This document shows positions 1 through 10,720 of a stretch of DNA of 64,000 nt, piece after piece; within the stretch, counting starts at the first letter, position 1; each line of letters starts with the position of its first letter. Source of the stretch: Lagopus muta. Its lineage: Eukaryota > Chordata > Aves > Galliformes > Phasianidae. The position numbers and the translations under genes are program-made. The stretch spans positions 930,001 to 994,000 of the forward strand of contig NC_064447.1 of assembly GCF_023343835.1 (NCBI RefSeq). The letters run 5' to 3'. Under the pieces are notes generated by a model. That model had not been told where the DNA came from and ran no database searches. It saw only the letters and a program-made list of their open reading frames with translations.

Positions 1-120
1 AGATGTCCAACAACAGTCCAGCTGGCTCTGGCACACAGCAGCCTGCCTAGAGCAACATGGAGCTCTGTATGGGCTACGCCAGCTGAAAACAGCAGCAAAC
101 TAACCCTCTGTTTGCCCAGC

Positions 121-821
121 CTATAGTGGAGAACGGCTTGAGAGCAGCCCTGAGGAGAAAGACTTGGAGGTGTCAGAGGATGAAAGACTCAACGTGAGCT
201 GGCAATGTGTGCCTGCAGCCCAAAATGCCAAACATACCCTGGGCTGCATCAAGAGAAGTGTGACCAGCCGGACAAAGGAGGTGACTCTGCCCCTCTGATA
301 TTGTGAGACCCCACCTGGAGTACTGTGTCCCATTCTGGAGCTCCCAAAACAAAGACGTGGAGCTGTTGGAGCAGGTCCAGAGGAGAGCACAAAGATGATC
401 AGAGGATGGAGCACCTCCCCTACAAAGACAGACTGAGAGAGCTGGGGCTGCTCAGCCTGGAGAAGAGAAGGCTCCGGGGAGAACTTATAGCCCATCCCAG
501 ACCTGAAGGTGCCTACAGGAAAGCTGAGGAAAGAATTGTTATAAGGGCAGGTAGCAACAGGACAAGGGGAAGTGGTTTTAAACTGGAAGAGGGGAGATTT
601 AGATTGGATATTAGGAAGAAATTATTTACTTTGAATGTGGTGAGAGACTGGCACAGGGTGTGGCTGTAGATGCCCCCTGCCTGGAAGCACTCAAGGCCAG
701 GCTGGACGGGGCTGTAAGCAACCTGGGCTATGGGAGGTGTCCCTGCCTGCAGCAGGGGGTTGGGACGAGATGGTCTGAAAGGTCCCTTCCAACCCAAACC
801 ATTCTATGATTCTATGATAAC
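121..821 (+). repeat. CR1 LINE fragment (3' end)
   Basis: The stretch reads as the 3' part of a chicken-repeat-1 LINE in sense orientation. It has the typical run from 'accccacctggagtactgtg' (about 309) through 'aggccaggctggacggggct' to 'ggtcccttccaacccaaacc', and it ends in the tandem 'attctatgattctatgat' terminus at 802-819. It is 5'-truncated and has no intact reverse transcriptase frame. The left boundary is approximate. It lies in the large third intron of GLYR1, antisense to the gene. Confidence 0.9.
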
Positions 822-1276
822 CTCTGGCTCTTAGATTCCCAAAGCGTCACATCCAACACTTGACAAACTCCAAGTGTCTTCTGATGTCAGGATCTCAAAG
901 AATGCTTTGTAAAGACTACATCCAATAATTTATCTCTCCCTAAAAAGACAGAGAGAACAGTGGCGTAAGAGCAAACGTGTTGGCATCACAGCAGCATATG
1001 GAGGATGGGAAGACAGAAGTCTGTGCTGAAGTTGTTGGGCCTAACGCAAATAGGCTGCAGATGACTCTATTTACCTTGGACTGCAAGCTTCCTCCCATTT
1101 TTCTTTGATGTAACAGACAGGAAGTGACCCCTTACCCCAGCACTTCTAGTGAGACTGTTTACTTTTGTACTGATGCTTCAAAAAGGTGCTCTGATAAGAG
1201 TGGGCTGCTCCAGTTTCCTATTAAGACTCTGATACATGACTTACAAGACTATACAGCTATCACAGCATTTCTACAA

Positions 1277-1316
<40 letters not shown>
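1277..1316. repeat. (GT)n microsatellite
   Basis: About 18 almost perfect GT units follow 'acaatgtga', with a GC step at the right end. It is a simple dinucleotide repeat in the GLYR1 intron and probably length-polymorphic. The open frame that reads through it encodes only an alternating Cys-Val run and is not a gene. Confidence 0.95.
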
Positions 1317-1319
<3 letters not shown>

Positions 1320-3556
1320 CCACAGCCTGCAAGACTTCCTGCTGCTTCCAGTTGTTAGCTTAGAAAAGGTCAAACGGTTTCCAAACAGGCCATGAAACCT
1401 AAGAATATTTGCACCTGGACGGAATGCACTGGGAATTTACGGAACATTAGCAGACTACGAGCCTGCCAGCCTGGTCATCCTACCAACTAACAGCAAGAAA
1501 GAAGCACGCATACCAACCTCTAAGTCCTTACACCGCTGCCCTCGATTACTAGAATGCTGAACCAATATTTCATGTGACAAGACTGTAGCTTGGAAAAGCC
1601 CCTTTTATTTTCCAGACTAAGAAATACAGCTAGAAATGCTGATAAGAGGTCAAAGTTCCATTGCAATTTAGGAAGGTTTAAATTCCAGTAACTGAATGTT
1701 GTTGCACACTTGTCACTTCTGTGGGCTGGAAATACCAGCTGTTATCGATTTTGGATGAAGAATCATTTTAATGTGAAGTCAGCCTGAGGACAGATACTCA
1801 GGAAGGTAAGTCCCAGACAGACTCAGAAAATCTCACTATTGGAGAGTAAGTGAATAGAGGCATTTCATGAGCGTTGTGCACCACAACAAAGGAAGTCAGT
1901 CAGAATAGGACACGGACATTACGTTACTGCTGTGAACACCCAGCTGGCCTGCTCTGCCATACAGTACAGGAGCACATGTCACACTTGAAACCAAAACACA
2001 AATTCCTTTTCCATGGGTAAAAATAGTTCTCTTCTAGAAAATCTACCAGCCTGAACACAACAGAGCAACTCTACCAACAGAGCAAACACAGAACTCTGAG
2101 CTCAGCAGGAACTCTCAAAAGCCCACACTTACAGAGCAGTCTGACTGCCCTCTACTCTCCTTTTTGTGTCTCTCACCACAGCTGCACAGAGCCTTCCAGG
2201 TAACGTATTCCTTTCACCACTAAACTGAGCCCAGTAAAATTAGCATGTACACCTCATGCACGTACCACGGCCAAGGTTACAGCTAAAGCAGTGCATTTTC
2301 TTGACAGTTGTACCCCAAATCACTCAGGATTTCAAAAATAACCAGCTCCTATCTATACACTGCAGCAAAAGCACTGCCAAACAGAACATTTTCATTCACT
2401 CAACCACTCCGCTCACATGTGCAGTCACGCTGCAAATCAGTTCTCACTGTTAAGCAGCTTTCTCCTTAATCTTTGGTAGGGGAGACTGGAACCATGCTAG
2501 TCAGAAGGAAAAAGCCTTTCCCCAGCCTGAAATGGTGGCGTTTCGGAATTCCTCAGAAGAAAACAGACCATCCATGCTCTGAGATTACCTATCACTGACA
2601 AACTGGCTGGCAACCCAGTGACTCTACCCACCGCCAAGCACCGCCTTCACCTGTAAGGTGACAAAGAGTGAAGGGCTCGTGCCCAAACAGCCACCTGTTA
2701 AACCTTGGCACAGCAAGGCACTGACAGAAGATCCATGAAATTTGATCAATGCTACGTTAGTATCACCTTCCAAACTTGGGAAGGGCAGAAAGATGTAAAT
2801 GCAGGAAAACAGGAATACCAGCACAAGCCTGTGTGCTCATCAGACCATGGGCTACAGCCAGTGACAGGAGCTCTGCATCCTCCCATTTCTAATTCTGCTC
2901 ATTACGTAGTGATTTTTTGTCAGTTTGGTATTTCCACTCCCTGTTTACATAGACCTTAAAAAAAAAGTATTGTAAAACACATTAGTTTACTTACACAAAA
3001 TAAAAGGAATTTTCCCCCCAACATCGACATTTTAAGTGAAACGATTTAAAGTCTGTGTGACTCTGCTCAAAGATAAGGATTTTCTCATGGTTCTAACACC
3101 AGCATAACCCCCAGGTACACAAGATTCTCTCTCTCCTGTCTAAAAACATTATTTTAGGGGCAGCAAAAAAGACAGTATTTATTTGTAATCAATTTTCAGA
3201 CAGGGCACGCAAGTCAAAGCAAGTAGTAATCATGGAGCAGGAACTGATTAAATCCCACAAGCAGCAGGCAGGCGAGGGGCAGCCCTGCTGGTGTGTGCAT
3301 TCAGCAGCACTGCGTGACACGGCTGCCTCTTCCCCAGCCACAATCTAGAAACACAGAGTAAACCCCAGCTGCTTGTATGTCTGAACTCTTCACCTGCAAC
3401 CAAACTGCTCATCTCAGTGACACAACCTTAAGACGTACAGCCGCTTTCTCCAAACTTTTCTTAATGCAGAACATCCCTGTGGTTGATCCAAAAACACAAC
3501 ATGCAAGAATCAAGAGTAAGCTAACAGGATAGAAACAATTTCCTCAACTTAGGTTC

Positions 3557-3757
3557 AAAGAATTGTTCAGGTTGGAAAAGACCTTCAAGATCATCGAGTC
3601 CAGCCACAACCCAACCATACAGCCTCGCTCTAACAGCCCACTCCTAAATCACACCCCTGAGCACCACATCCCAGTGGCTTTTAAACACACTCAGGGATGG
3701 TGATTCAACCACCTCCCTGGGGAGCCTGGGGGTTGTTACCCTTTCTGTAAAGTTTTC
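3557..3757 (-). repeat. CR1 LINE fragment
   Basis: The sequence begins with 'caaagaattgttcaggttgg' and continues 'aagaccttcaagatcatcga' and 'ccctggggagcctgggggtt', which is antisense CR1 3' sequence. The 3' end of the element faces left. The copy is short, 5'-truncated and diverged. Confidence 0.88.
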
Positions 3758-3929
3758 TGTAAAGAGCTTTGAGAGCTTGAGTTAGTTAATAAGAAAAAAA
3801 AACATCAATATATGACTATATGATTTCAAATCAACATTCACCTATCTTACATTACTACAGATCCAGCAAACCTTCCTACTTGTGTGCAGCACTCATTTCT
3901 GCTCCATCAAGTACAGATTTCAATTCTTA

Positions 3930-4056
3930 ATCACAGAATCATAGAACGGCCTGGGTTGCAAAGGCCCACAGCGCTCATCTCGCTCCAACCCCCTGCTGTG
4001 TGCAGGGTCACCAACCAGAGCCCAGGCTGCCCAGAGCCACATCCAGCCTGGCCCTG
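3930..4056 (-). repeat. CR1 LINE fragment
   Basis: The sequence 'atcacagaatcatagaacgg' followed by 'ctgggttgcaaaggcccaca' and the 'ccaaccccctgctgtg' segment is a second short antisense CR1 3' end. It lies 170 bases to the right of the previous one, so these are two independent insertions. Confidence 0.88.
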
Positions 4057-4857
4057 AAATGGACAACTGATATTTTAAAATTATTTTTGCTTAGCATCTT
4101 TTCAATTGAAAACAGCTTCCTTAAGAAACATTCATTAATTGGTCTCAATTCATTACTTCTGTTCCCACTAAAAATAAGGTGTTTTCTAAAATAATTGTAG
4201 GATTGCATGACTTAAAGACTCTTATTATGTGACTTAATGCCACGTAGCAACAAAGAGGAAAAGTGAAAACCAGCAAAATAATTTCCAGCTTCACAAAAGG
4301 CAGGTTTTCAGGTTTTTTTTACTCTGAATTGTAAATTTCATTGTGCAGGTATGTTTGGAATCAACAAATTCAGCTGTGCAAAAAGGGAGCCTACAAAAGT
4401 CCAATGCTGCAGAGTCTTCCTAAGGCACAGCAACAACGTTTCCAGTCATCAGGCATGAAAATACATTCTGATCAGGAGTGGCAAGCACAAAGCCACGCTA
4501 TTCTTCATGGCAGTACATGAATGCCCTTAGCTGCACCTTGCTCAAACAGCGTCATGCCAAAACCTCACCCAGTCACATCACACCTGCTCCCCTAAAAATG
4601 GCAGATTACCAAGAACTTCCCAACCTCCCATCATCAACTAAAACCCCAACGTATCGAGTACAGAAGTCTTCGCAGCCTTCACACACCCACAAGTGGCTGC
4701 AGCATGCACTGATAGATGGATTTCTTTGCATGTAGATCAATGAAACTCTCACAAAGCCACGCTTTGCTGCGCTGGGAAACCTTTCTTCCATTAAAAGAAA
4801 AAGAAACCGTGTTACGTGGAGCAGGATTTTCATGGGATGAGAACAAGCAGTACATAC

Positions 4858-4937
4858 TGATCTTCTGTTCCAAAAAACTTCACAAAGAAGCACTTTTTTC
4901 CACGAGGTTTCTTCAGATCTTTAGGTGGATTAACAAT
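4858..4937 (-). CDS. GLYR1: GLYR1 exon 3
   Basis: The 80-nt exon encodes [20 protein letters not shown] then FFGTED and ends two bases into the next codon. The acceptor is 'ccttcag' and the donor GTATGT. Confidence 0.95.
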
Positions 4938-7900
4938 CTGAAGGCAATTAAAAGTGACAGTTAAAGTACATAATGAAAGATCATACTTTGATTTCATTAC
5001 CTGCCATTAGAATTTTTGCAGACTTTCAGTTATTTTTAATCCTAACTACGAACACAACTTCAATCTGTTACAGTTAACTGTGTATTCTCACACATACCCT
5101 TAGATATGAGCAGCAGAGTGAACAAAACCCCAAATGCCAGTTACACATTGGCACCAATTCCCAGCAAGGCTGTTCCCAGCAGGTAAGTCAGGAAGCTCTC
5201 TAACTTCATCAGTCCAAATGGCACTTAAGGGAACTTGTTCCTCTTTGCTACCTTCAGGATTCATATTTTATGCTCTTAATAAGCAAACTACTCTGCGAGT
5301 AAAGCGTGAAGTGCTGCTGAAGAGAAAAGCAGCCACTGTTACATAGGTGACACCACAGGGGAGCCTGGACTTAACCTGATCCAAAGACAGGAGTGAAACC
5401 GAACGCTTATGGCCATCAGCTGCATTAACTGCATTTTCCTCTGCGGCGTGCTTTTGTGTGAGCACCCTCACACCTCGTATATACACCAAAAATAAAAACA
5501 AAGTCCTTCATTGGAAATGATAATTATAAAAAAGTGCCATTTTAAAATCTTTTTGGACTTTCATCAGCAAAAAAAAACAGAAAATAAAAACAACCACACT
5601 CAACGTCTGTAATTATTACTTAAATAGCACTGCTCTAAAACAGTATCTTGAAGGCAGATTCTTTATTTCTATTATTTTAACCAAGTAACTATGGAAGAGG
5701 AATGCTTCCTAGAAGCTGACAGGGGTTGGTCTGGGGAAAACAATCAGTTCCAGTGCTGGATGCAGCTTTTCATCACACCTGAGCTAACAGCTCAGTGACA
5801 GGGTGATCTTCTGCATCAATTAAAACCCCATTGGTTCACAGTTCAGATCCATGTGGATGGTATATAAAAAAAAGTAAAGCAAAAACTAATCCTAATCTTT
5901 AACTGAAAAGCTTTCAGGTAAAGGTTTGTCTGTGCAGAGGGAAAAACAAAACCACCAAGAAAACAACAACAAAAAACCCAACTCACCTTTCCTGGCCATG
6001 GTGGGTACCGACCCAGCTTCCCCCTAGGGAGAAATGGAAGAATTAGGCAGCAGGAACAGAGATGGGGGGGGGGAAAAAAAAAAACACAAACCCACAGCAT
6101 CCCAATTCTCCCTCTTTCTATTACGCCATGTTTTTCATACTGAGAGAAATACAACTGATAGTCAAAACCTACCGTAAGAGGCAAGGCGTGAGCACTCGGC
6201 ACACTGCTACTGGTCGATACCTGCACCTGAACTGAGCCTCCTCAAAGCCTGCATGAACTGGCTGCACGATCAGAATTTAAGTCAGAAGAACACCGGCAGC
6301 AGCACAGCTACTGCCTGGAAGACTGGATGCTACAGCTTTTATTGCTCTTGTAAGATTGGATATTCTCTCACAAGGAACTGGGATAAGCAGCGATGCAGGC
6401 AACCAAACCAAAGATTAGGTTGGTAAGTTACACCCATCAGGACAGAGCAGGCTGGTAAGCACAGAAGGGATGGATTTGCAGCTCAGACAGCTGAGATTCT
6501 TAGAAGTTCTCACAGGGAAGCACTAACTGGCAGGACCCCTGCACTAGGTGTTCCACTGTCACATTCTTCAGATGCTTGCCACCACACGTGGTGGTGTGCT
6601 AAACACAGAAACGAGCCAGAAGAAAGGCAGAAAAGTTTACTTCCTACACTTGTGCATGTTTCAATTACAGGAATTGAATAAAACTATTTTTTCCACAGAG
6701 GAATAGAAGAGACATTGGCCTTAGATCACAACATGCCAGCTTTATTGCTACCTTACCCTTCCCACCTACAGAAACTGCAGTACTCTCACAGAAGTCATTT
6801 GGTTGGTGCCTTGCAAGAAAGCAAGAGAGAATCTGTAGAGCCTGCCAACTCCTAAGCAAAAAACTCCAAACAAGAGGCATTCCAGCCCCTCCTGAGTTGG
6901 GAATGTTACCCAGAAGATTCTGTAGCGATGATCAGGCAGAGCTACTGCCAAGAGCTTTAACCAAGCTCACAACTCATAACTCACGCTTCCATCCCTGTGC
7001 TGAACAAGATGCTTCAAGCTTTCTGTGTGTTACTGTCTCACTGCTATAGATCTTCCGCAATGGTGCCAGGGATGGTAGCTGTCTAGTCTGTCACGTACAA
7101 AACTAAAGCAGGATGATCTGCATTCCAACACCAAGCGCACCGCACTGCCCAAATGCCTGTTTGAAGCAAATGATGCTGAAAGAAAGCTTTATTTACTTTT
7201 AAACAGCTTCACAGCACTGTCCATTTCTCAGATGAGAAGTTGCAGCTGTCACACAGCCAGGAGCACGCCTTTCTTTTTACCTCAGACAAACGCACAGACC
7301 TGTGTGGTGGTGCTTAGCTATTTCTTGTGAGCCCTACAGGAAGCCCTAACCTGTCCGGTGAAGCAGAGCCTCAAGAGAGCCTCTCCAAGCACTTGGAGAT
7401 CAGTGCTTACAGGCCTCGAAGGAATCCCTTCAGTTCTCCCGATCGGGAAATACAAAACCACAGCTCTCCGACTACTGGAAGGTAAAACTGGAGTGACAAA
7501 GGGAAGGAGCTTCTGTGAGCTTCAAGGAGAACATCCTAACCTGCAAAAAAAACAAAAAGGTGCTTTCCCATGTTATTGTGCTGCTTGGCTGACGCACTCG
7601 TTCAGCGCCTCACTCGCTTACTTATTTTCCTTCTTGCTCCTCTCGAGAGGAGACCGCATTTCCAGCCGAGCCAGCCAATGACCGCCCCTCGGTCCCGCTC
7701 CCCCGCTCCGCCCCGAGCCCCTCTCCCCTCGACGCCGAGCCCGGCAGCCGTCACCGCCGCCATCCCCCGGGGCGGCGTGAAGAGGAACGGCGAAACTCAG
7801 CACCCACCCTCCCGAACCCGTCCCCAACCGCTCCCTCCCCGCCGCAGGGCCTCGGTCTCTCCATGGCCCCGGGGCGGCACCGCCCGGCCCGGCCCCGCCG

Positions 7901-8115
7901 CCGCGCTCGGCCGAACCGGGCGCAGCCCCGCCGCCGCCCCGCCCGCCTGCCTCTGCGCCGCTCCGGGCGGAGCCTCGGCGCCGCTCCCCCCGGGCACCAC
8001 AGAAGGCGCTTTCTCCGCCCGCACGCCAGAGCCGAGCCGTGCCCCGCCGCCCCGCCGCCGGCCCGCACCGCACTCACCACACCAGATCTCCGAGCCTCAG
8101 ACTCACGGCCGCCAT
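4858..8115 (-). CDS. GLYR1: GLYR1 (N-PAC / NDF), 5' exons 1-3, partial at left edge
   Basis: This is the 5' end of the nuclear protein GLYR1, in three exons: 8115-8078, 6023-5987 and 4937-4858. The translation starts [13 protein letters not shown], continues [12 protein letters not shown] and [20 protein letters not shown], and ends at FFGTED with a split codon. This is most of an N-terminal PWWP domain; the aromatic-cage core reads PPWPGK rather than literal PWWP, as in the family. From established knowledge, the PWWP domain binds H3K36-methylated nucleosomes, and the protein acts with LSD2/KDM1B and aids Pol II passage through nucleosomes. The C-terminal half is a catalytically inactive hydroxyacid-dehydrogenase fold and is outside the window. 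All splice sites are GT-AG and the phases agree (2, 0, 2). The ATG lies in a CpG island, head-to-head with MRPS34. Identification is by recognition of the protein sequence and is confident. Confidence 0.95.
4938..5986 (-). other. GLYR1: GLYR1 intron 2
   Basis: This is unique AT-rich intron sequence about 1.05 kb long. I see no repeat family or RNA gene in it. Confidence 0.85.
5987..6023 (-). CDS. GLYR1: GLYR1 exon 2
   Basis: The 37-nt exon completes the Trp codon and encodes [12 protein letters not shown]. The acceptor is 'ccctag' and the donor GTGAGT. It carries the PWWP signature. Confidence 0.95.
6024..8077 (-). other. GLYR1: GLYR1 intron 1
   Basis: The intron is about 2.05 kb. It includes a short G9-A11 tract (about 6063-6084). 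Its right 400 bases, from about 7650, enter the CpG island. No CR1 copy was recognised here. Confidence 0.85.
8078..8115 (-). CDS. GLYR1: GLYR1 exon 1 (coding part)
   Basis: It encodes [12 protein letters not shown] plus two bases of a Trp codon, followed by donor GTGAGT. The start codon sits in 'aagatggcggc', which is both a good translation-start context and a YY1 motif. The 5' UTR extends right into the CpG island. Confidence 0.95.
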
Positions 8116-8119
8116 CTTA
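8108..8119 (-). promoter_or_regulatory. YY1-type motif over the GLYR1 start codon
   Basis: On the minus strand the sequence is AAGATGGCGGCC, the canonical YY1 core (AAGATGGCGGC). It overlaps the ATG, a placement common for YY1 sites just downstream of a transcription start. Binding is inferred from the motif. Confidence 0.6.
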
Positions 8120-8196
8120 CCGACACCGCCGCCGCCGCGCAAGGCCTGCCGGGACAGGACGGCACCCCCCGCGGGGCCGAGGGCCGCGGCGGCGCT

Positions 8197-8220
8197 GATT
8201 GGCCAGGCGCGGTCACGTGG
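8197..8220. promoter_or_regulatory. CCAAT box and E-box upstream of GLYR1
   Basis: An inverted CCAAT box (gattgg, NF-Y type) is followed 11 bases later by tcacgtgg, a CACGTG E-box of the USF/MYC type. They lie about 85-100 bases upstream of the GLYR1 ATG, a usual position relative to a housekeeping start site. Confidence 0.5.
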
Positions 8221-8699
8221 GCGGGAGGGCTGTCAGCGCCGCTCCCCCGGGGTGTGGCTGCCGCTGCGGCGCCCGTCGCCTTCGGGTACCGCCTGGGTTG
8301 GGGCGGCTGCTGCTCTGTGAGCGCCGGCGCCTCACCGCCCTTCAGAGAAAATCCGTCATGGGACCTGACTGCCCCTGTTTTGGCTTAAAGCCGCTTCCAT
8401 TGCTGGGTGGACTGAGGCTGAGTATCTCATTCCAAAGTGGCATTTGTGGATTTAAGCGGACATGTCTGCCCCGTTCCAGCTCCGCGCTCCTTGCAGGAGA
8501 TGCAGCACGTGAGGACAGCATTGGATGTTCTAAAGGCATTAACGACACTTAAAACTGAGTTTTACTGCATCTATTCTGTGCCCCCCTCCTCTGCTCCCTG
8601 TCCTACACATATCGCTCCCGCCTGCTGGCTGACAAAAGCTGGCGTCTGTACGCCTGACTAAAGGGCGCCGCGGAACATCGCGGTGGGTGATTTCCTGCG

Positions 8700-8826
8700 G
8701 GCGGGGCGGGGCCTGCTTCCGGGGACGGGGCCTGGAGCCGGGGCGACTTCCGGGGAGCGCCGGAAGCTGCGGGGGGAGGTAGTGGACTGGAGCGGGGGCA
8801 GTCCTACTTCCGGGGGCGGGGCCTGA
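8700..8826. promoter_or_regulatory. ETS-motif cluster and GC boxes upstream of MRPS34
   Basis: Four CCGGAAG-type ETS cores occur within about 100 bases: cttccgg at 8716-8722, acttccgg at 8746-8753, ccggaag at 8760-8766 and acttccgg at 8806-8813. They are accompanied by GC boxes (gggcggggcggggcc near 8700 and gggggcggggcc at 8813-8824). The last ETS core is about 35 bases before the MRPS34 ATG. GABPA/NRF-2 control through such sites is established for many nuclear-encoded mitochondrial genes; its use here is inferred. Confidence 0.65.
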
Positions 8827-8846
8827 GGCGGCTTCCAGTCGGCGCC

Positions 8847-9164
8847 ATGGCCCGCAAGAAGCTGTACCGCCCGATCGCCGCCATGGCCAAAAAGGTGCGC
8901 GAGTATCGAGCGCTGAAGGAGCGGCCGCGGGATTCACAGCGCTTCGCTCTGGACTACGAGACCATGAGACGGCCGCTGACGCAGAAGCGGCTGCCGGTGC
9001 TGGCCTGGGAGGACGTGCGGCGTGAGCAGCGGCTGTTCTCGCTGCTGTGCCGCCTGCCGCTGTTCGGTGTGGGCCGCGTGGTCACCCGCAAGTCCTGGCT
9101 GTGGGCGCACGATGAGCCCTGCTACTGGGTCATCACCAAGGTCCGCGCAGACTACACGGCCGAG
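8847..9164 (+). CDS. MRPS34: MRPS34 exon 1 (coding part)
   Basis: It encodes the first 106 residues, ending DYTAE at a full codon, then donor GTAACG. The open frame continues to 9236 but the extra residues are intronic. Confidence 0.95.
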
Positions 9165-10295
9165 GTAACGACGGCGCGGGGCGGGGGGCTGCGGGGCTGC
9201 GGGGAGCCGCGCCGTTGCGGCCCTGAGCCTCCGTGATCTTCACTGCAGGGCATGGACCACGGCAGGGCCTGGGGCCGGCTGACGTTCCGAGGTAAGGCCT
9301 CCCGGGAGGGGCGGGGGCTGAGCAAAGCGGCTCCCGGCCATTGGTACCAAATGCCGCGGTCCGGCGCTCCCGGAACGCCTCCGTAAGGGACGTTATGGGG
9401 AAGCCGTAACGCGGAGCTCGGGCCCTGCGCTCAGGGCTGAGGTGATGGGCTGCTTGTAGACCTGGAATGCAAAGCGTGTGCTGAGCACGAGGGATGTGCC
9501 AGGTAGAGTCATCGGTGGAGCAGCAGTGGTGGTGGGGTGGCTTCTGGATGGGACTGTAAAGTAACTCTTAGAGTTGCATGTTTGAATTTTCCAATTTTTA
9601 AGCTGCTTCACACTAGGTTTATAAATCTGGTCTATTAGAGTTTTTGAAACACTTCTCATTCAAAGTTTTTAAAGTTATTGGATATTTTTGTCATTGAACT
9701 TCACGGTGTGGAGATGCATTGCTCTCGTTCTTTGCCATGGAAACTAAGGCAGAGGGAGAGGTGACTCCTTGCATGACAAGTCATGACCTCTGCACAGTAT
9801 GGAGCAGCTAGCACGTGTCTTTTCAGTCTGTTCCTGGTCAGATTTCCAAGGACTGAAGTGGGATCCCATAGTATAGCAGTGAGGATATCATATGATCTTT
9901 TGAAAATTTCCTTTACTGTTGCTTCTTTCAGTATCTGTGGCACAGGAGAGCTGACACTTGCTACAGTGTCTGGAGAGAATCTGTTGCTGAGAGCATTGTC
10001 TGCTAACGTTCATCTTTTATCAGGTAAAACTGAAGAAGAAGACAGAGAGATTGACAAAGTCATGTATCATGACTGGCGAATGGTGCCCAAGCACGAGGAG
10101 GAGGCCTTCAAGAAATTTACCCCCGTGCCAGAGGAGAGCTGTCGGTACCTCCCATACCCGCCTTTGCTCCGAGCCATGATCCTCGCTCAGTGGCAGAAAG
10201 AGGGGAAAGAGATCACAGAGGAGCCAATGATTGACCTGCAGAGGACCTTTCACCTTAAGGCTGCAAAGAAAAATGCTACAGGGACATCCTTGTAA
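8847..10295 (+). CDS. MRPS34: MRPS34, mitochondrial small ribosomal subunit protein mS34
   Basis: The complete gene has three coding exons, 8847-9164, 9249-9291 and 10024-10295, encoding 210 aa (human about 218). The protein starts MARKKLYRP and carries [38 protein letters not shown] and the near C-terminal [10 protein letters not shown]. These are the family's conserved blocks. From established knowledge it is a mitochondria-specific component of the 28S subunit, needed for 12S rRNA stability and mitochondrial translation; human defects cause a Leigh-like combined respiratory-chain deficiency. The start at 8847 has good context (gccatgg) and matches the conserved N-terminus. A downstream in-frame ATG (8883) would lose the conserved MARKK start. 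Splice sites are GT-AG with phases 0 and 1. The C-terminal tail after TFHLKAA is short and diverged from mammals. The promoter faces GLYR1; the 3' end converges on MAPK8IP3. Confidence 0.96.
9249..9291 (+). CDS. MRPS34: MRPS34 exon 2
   Basis: The 43-nt exon encodes [14 protein letters not shown] plus one base. The acceptor is 'cactgcag' and the donor GTAAGG. It corresponds to the mammalian DHGKAWG segment. Confidence 0.93.
10024..10295 (+). CDS. MRPS34: MRPS34 exon 3 with stop
   Basis: The acceptor is 'tttatcag'. The exon completes a Gly codon, encodes [17 protein letters not shown] and the conserved C-terminal block, and stops at TAA (10293-10295). Open frame upstream of 10024 is intron. 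Confidence 0.95.
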
Positions 10296-10720
10296 CGTCC
10301 TGCTCTGTGTCCTGAGCTTCCCACACGCTCTTGCTACGTATTGGCAGAACATCACCTTACTGAAGCCCCCCCTTGCCTACTGTGGTACAGAGTGTCCAGT
10401 TGATATCCAGTTGACCTTGTTTTCTCCCCTGGACTGTATGGTAATCTCATCTGAAATTAGAGATGAAGATGCATTTGGATTTTATTTTTTTCCCCCTCAT
10501 AACTTTGGTCTCAGATTCACTGTATATTCTCTGAACTTAGAGCTTCTGTCATCCAGCTACAGTGCTTGGGAGCACAGTTTCATTTACAGCCTGAGAATCT
10601 AGGAGTTTTTAAAGAACATTTCTGAAGCAGTTTAAGTAAGTTCTACATCATGGAAAAATTACTAAGTTAAGTATGACATTATTTCACAGAGCCAAAATAA
10701 ATGATTTCTTATTTCCACAG
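10296..10720 (+). terminator. MRPS34: MRPS34 3' UTR with poly(A) signal
   Basis: A canonical AATAAA lies at 10696-10701, about 400 bases after the stop. Cleavage would be expected near 10715-10725. A second AATAAA at about 12689 on the same strand is too distant to be the main site. Confidence 0.65.

Larger units (their letters stand above)
1..4857 (-). other. GLYR1: GLYR1 intron 3 (partial), no exon recognised
   Basis: No further GLYR1 exon was found left of exon 3. I looked on the minus strand for the continuation of the PWWP domain after 'GTED' (expected to begin with a Trp-Ile-Lys-Val segment) and saw nothing matching. The stretch contains three CR1 fragments, one GT microsatellite and otherwise AT-rich unique sequence. 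The downstream GLYR1 exons should lie beyond the left edge. Confidence 0.6.
7650..9320. promoter_or_regulatory. CpG island and divergent GLYR1/MRPS34 promoter
   Basis: GC content and CpG density rise sharply from about 7650 to 8330 and again from 8650 to 9320, with a less CG-rich gap between. The left block covers GLYR1 exon 1. The right block covers the MRPS34 upstream region and its first two exons. The start codons are 732 bases apart on opposite strands. No TATA box is evident. The sub-blocks contain CCAAT, E-box, GC-box, YY1 and ETS motifs, typical of housekeeping promoters. Whether the two genes share elements or have two separate promoters cannot be told from sequence. Confidence 0.85.

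Noticed and set aside
1124-1363. 79-aa open frame through the GT repeat
   Set aside because: The centre is only a Cys-Val dipeptide run from the microsatellite.
7570-8388. 272-aa open frame on the plus strand across the CpG island, and several overlapping frames on both strands
   Set aside because: Composition is Pro/Arg/Ala from GC-rich DNA. It runs antisense through GLYR1 exon 1 and has no recognisable domain, so it is a chance frame.
9783-10023. N-terminal extension of the open frame that contains MRPS34 exon 3
   Set aside because: It is intron sequence: a clear 'tttatcag' acceptor precedes 10024 and the phase fits exon 2.
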